Origin: Lutispora sp.
Lineage (GTDB): Bacteria; Bacillota; Clostridia; Lutisporales; Lutisporaceae
Assembly: GCA_030834765.1 (NCBI GenBank)
Contig: JAUQXG010000047.1
Span: 1-5,907 of the forward strand
Length of the DNA: 5,907 nt
Direction: 5' to 3'
Below the pieces are notes generated by a model. That model was not told the origin of the DNA. It searched no databases and saw nothing but the letters and a program-made list of their open reading frames with translations. Shown one piece after another: positions 5,806 through 5,907 of this stretch (its first letter is position 1; each line of letters begins with the position of its first letter). The position numbers and the translations under genes were made by a program.

Positions 5806-5836
5806 ATTTATATGAGACAGGAGTAGGAAAATATGC
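5806..5836 (-). promoter_or_regulatory. Probable mother-cell sigma-E-type promoter of sipL
   Basis: On the minus strand the sequence reads GCATATT, 15 nt, then CATATAAAT. The sigma-E pattern, from memory, is an ATATT-type -35 and a CATACANT-type -10 about 14-15 nt apart. The -35 fits well; the -10 deviates at the C and at the final T. A start near 5800 would give a leader of about 28 nt ending in the strong ribosome binding site. The -35 shares its first two bases with the foot of the upstream terminator hairpin. Confidence 0.6.
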
Positions 5837-5871
5837 AAAAACCCCATATATTTTATATGTGGGGTTTTTGC
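5835..5871 (-). terminator. Strong intrinsic terminator of the gene upstream of sipL
   Basis: A stem of about 17 bp is formed by GCAAAAACCCCATATAT (5835-5851) with ATATGTGGGGTTTTTGC (5855-5871). It has a 3-nt loop and one G-T pair, with T5 within the 3' arm. It is followed on the minus strand by ATATTTTCC. It is nearly symmetric and could act in both directions. It insulates sipL from whatever lies to the right of the window. Confidence 0.85.
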
Positions 5872-5907
5872 AATGGCATAATGAGATAATCAAAGTCTCA
5901 TGGATTA
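5872..5907. other. Right-edge intergenic stub
   Basis: Only 36 bp are visible. ATGAGA (5881-5886) and TCTCAT (5896-5901) form a short 6-bp inverted repeat. No coding assignment is possible; the terminator next to it implies that the end of a minus-strand gene lies just outside. Confidence 0.3.

Overview
The window reads as a chromosomal segment of a low-GC, anaerobic-type, endospore-forming Firmicute (class Clostridia). The evidence is a GerA-family germinant receptor subunit, a SipL-type spore coat/cortex morphogenesis protein (SPOCS domains plus LysM, a clostridial family), an MEP-pathway kinase (IspE), strong AGGAGG ribosome binding sites and AT-rich intergenic DNA. All five supported genes lie on the minus strand, so transcription runs from right to left. 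The species cannot be named from the sequence alone.

Layout in transcription order. At the right edge (about 5835-5907) a strong intrinsic terminator ends an upstream gene lying outside the window. A sigma-E-like promoter and a very strong ribosome binding site then lead into sipL (4198-5772), followed by its terminator (4154-4189). Next comes an unusually long gap of about 850 bp without a gene (3351-4197). It is not empty: most of it (3445-4134) is a nested, imperfect palindrome. The palindrome contains two inverted, diverged copies of a module of about 271 bp. Each copy is itself a long hairpin, the two are separated by a linker of about 100 bp, and the whole is bracketed by a terminal inverted repeat of about 25 bp. 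An A8/T8 hairpin lies just outside its ispE-proximal end. After that comes a two-gene unit, ispE (2478-3350) and a FadR/GntR-type regulator (1770-2447), closed by a perfect 11-bp terminator hairpin (1712-1748). Directly after that terminator a sigma-F/sigma-G-like promoter (1682-1711) drives a 70-residue two-helix membrane protein (1443-1655). This gene is translationally coupled to a GerA-family A subunit (1-1432) whose C-terminus runs off the left edge.

How the parts work together. Two sporulation units flank a housekeeping unit. sipL would act in the mother cell (sigma-E), where SipL partners SpoIVA in assembling the coat around the forespore. The small membrane protein and germinant receptor subunit would be made in the forespore (sigma-F/sigma-G) and placed in the inner spore membrane. 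Between them, ispE makes an isoprenoid precursor and is probably co-transcribed with a metabolite- or metal-sensing FCD-domain repressor of unknown target. As I recall, the neighbourhood sipL - ispE - gntR is common in Clostridia, often with spoIIR following; here a germination operon follows instead.

The most notable object is the 3445-4134 element. It has no coding potential and I do not recognise it as a named RNA or transposon. Its hairpin arms differ between the two copies yet stay self-complementary within each copy.
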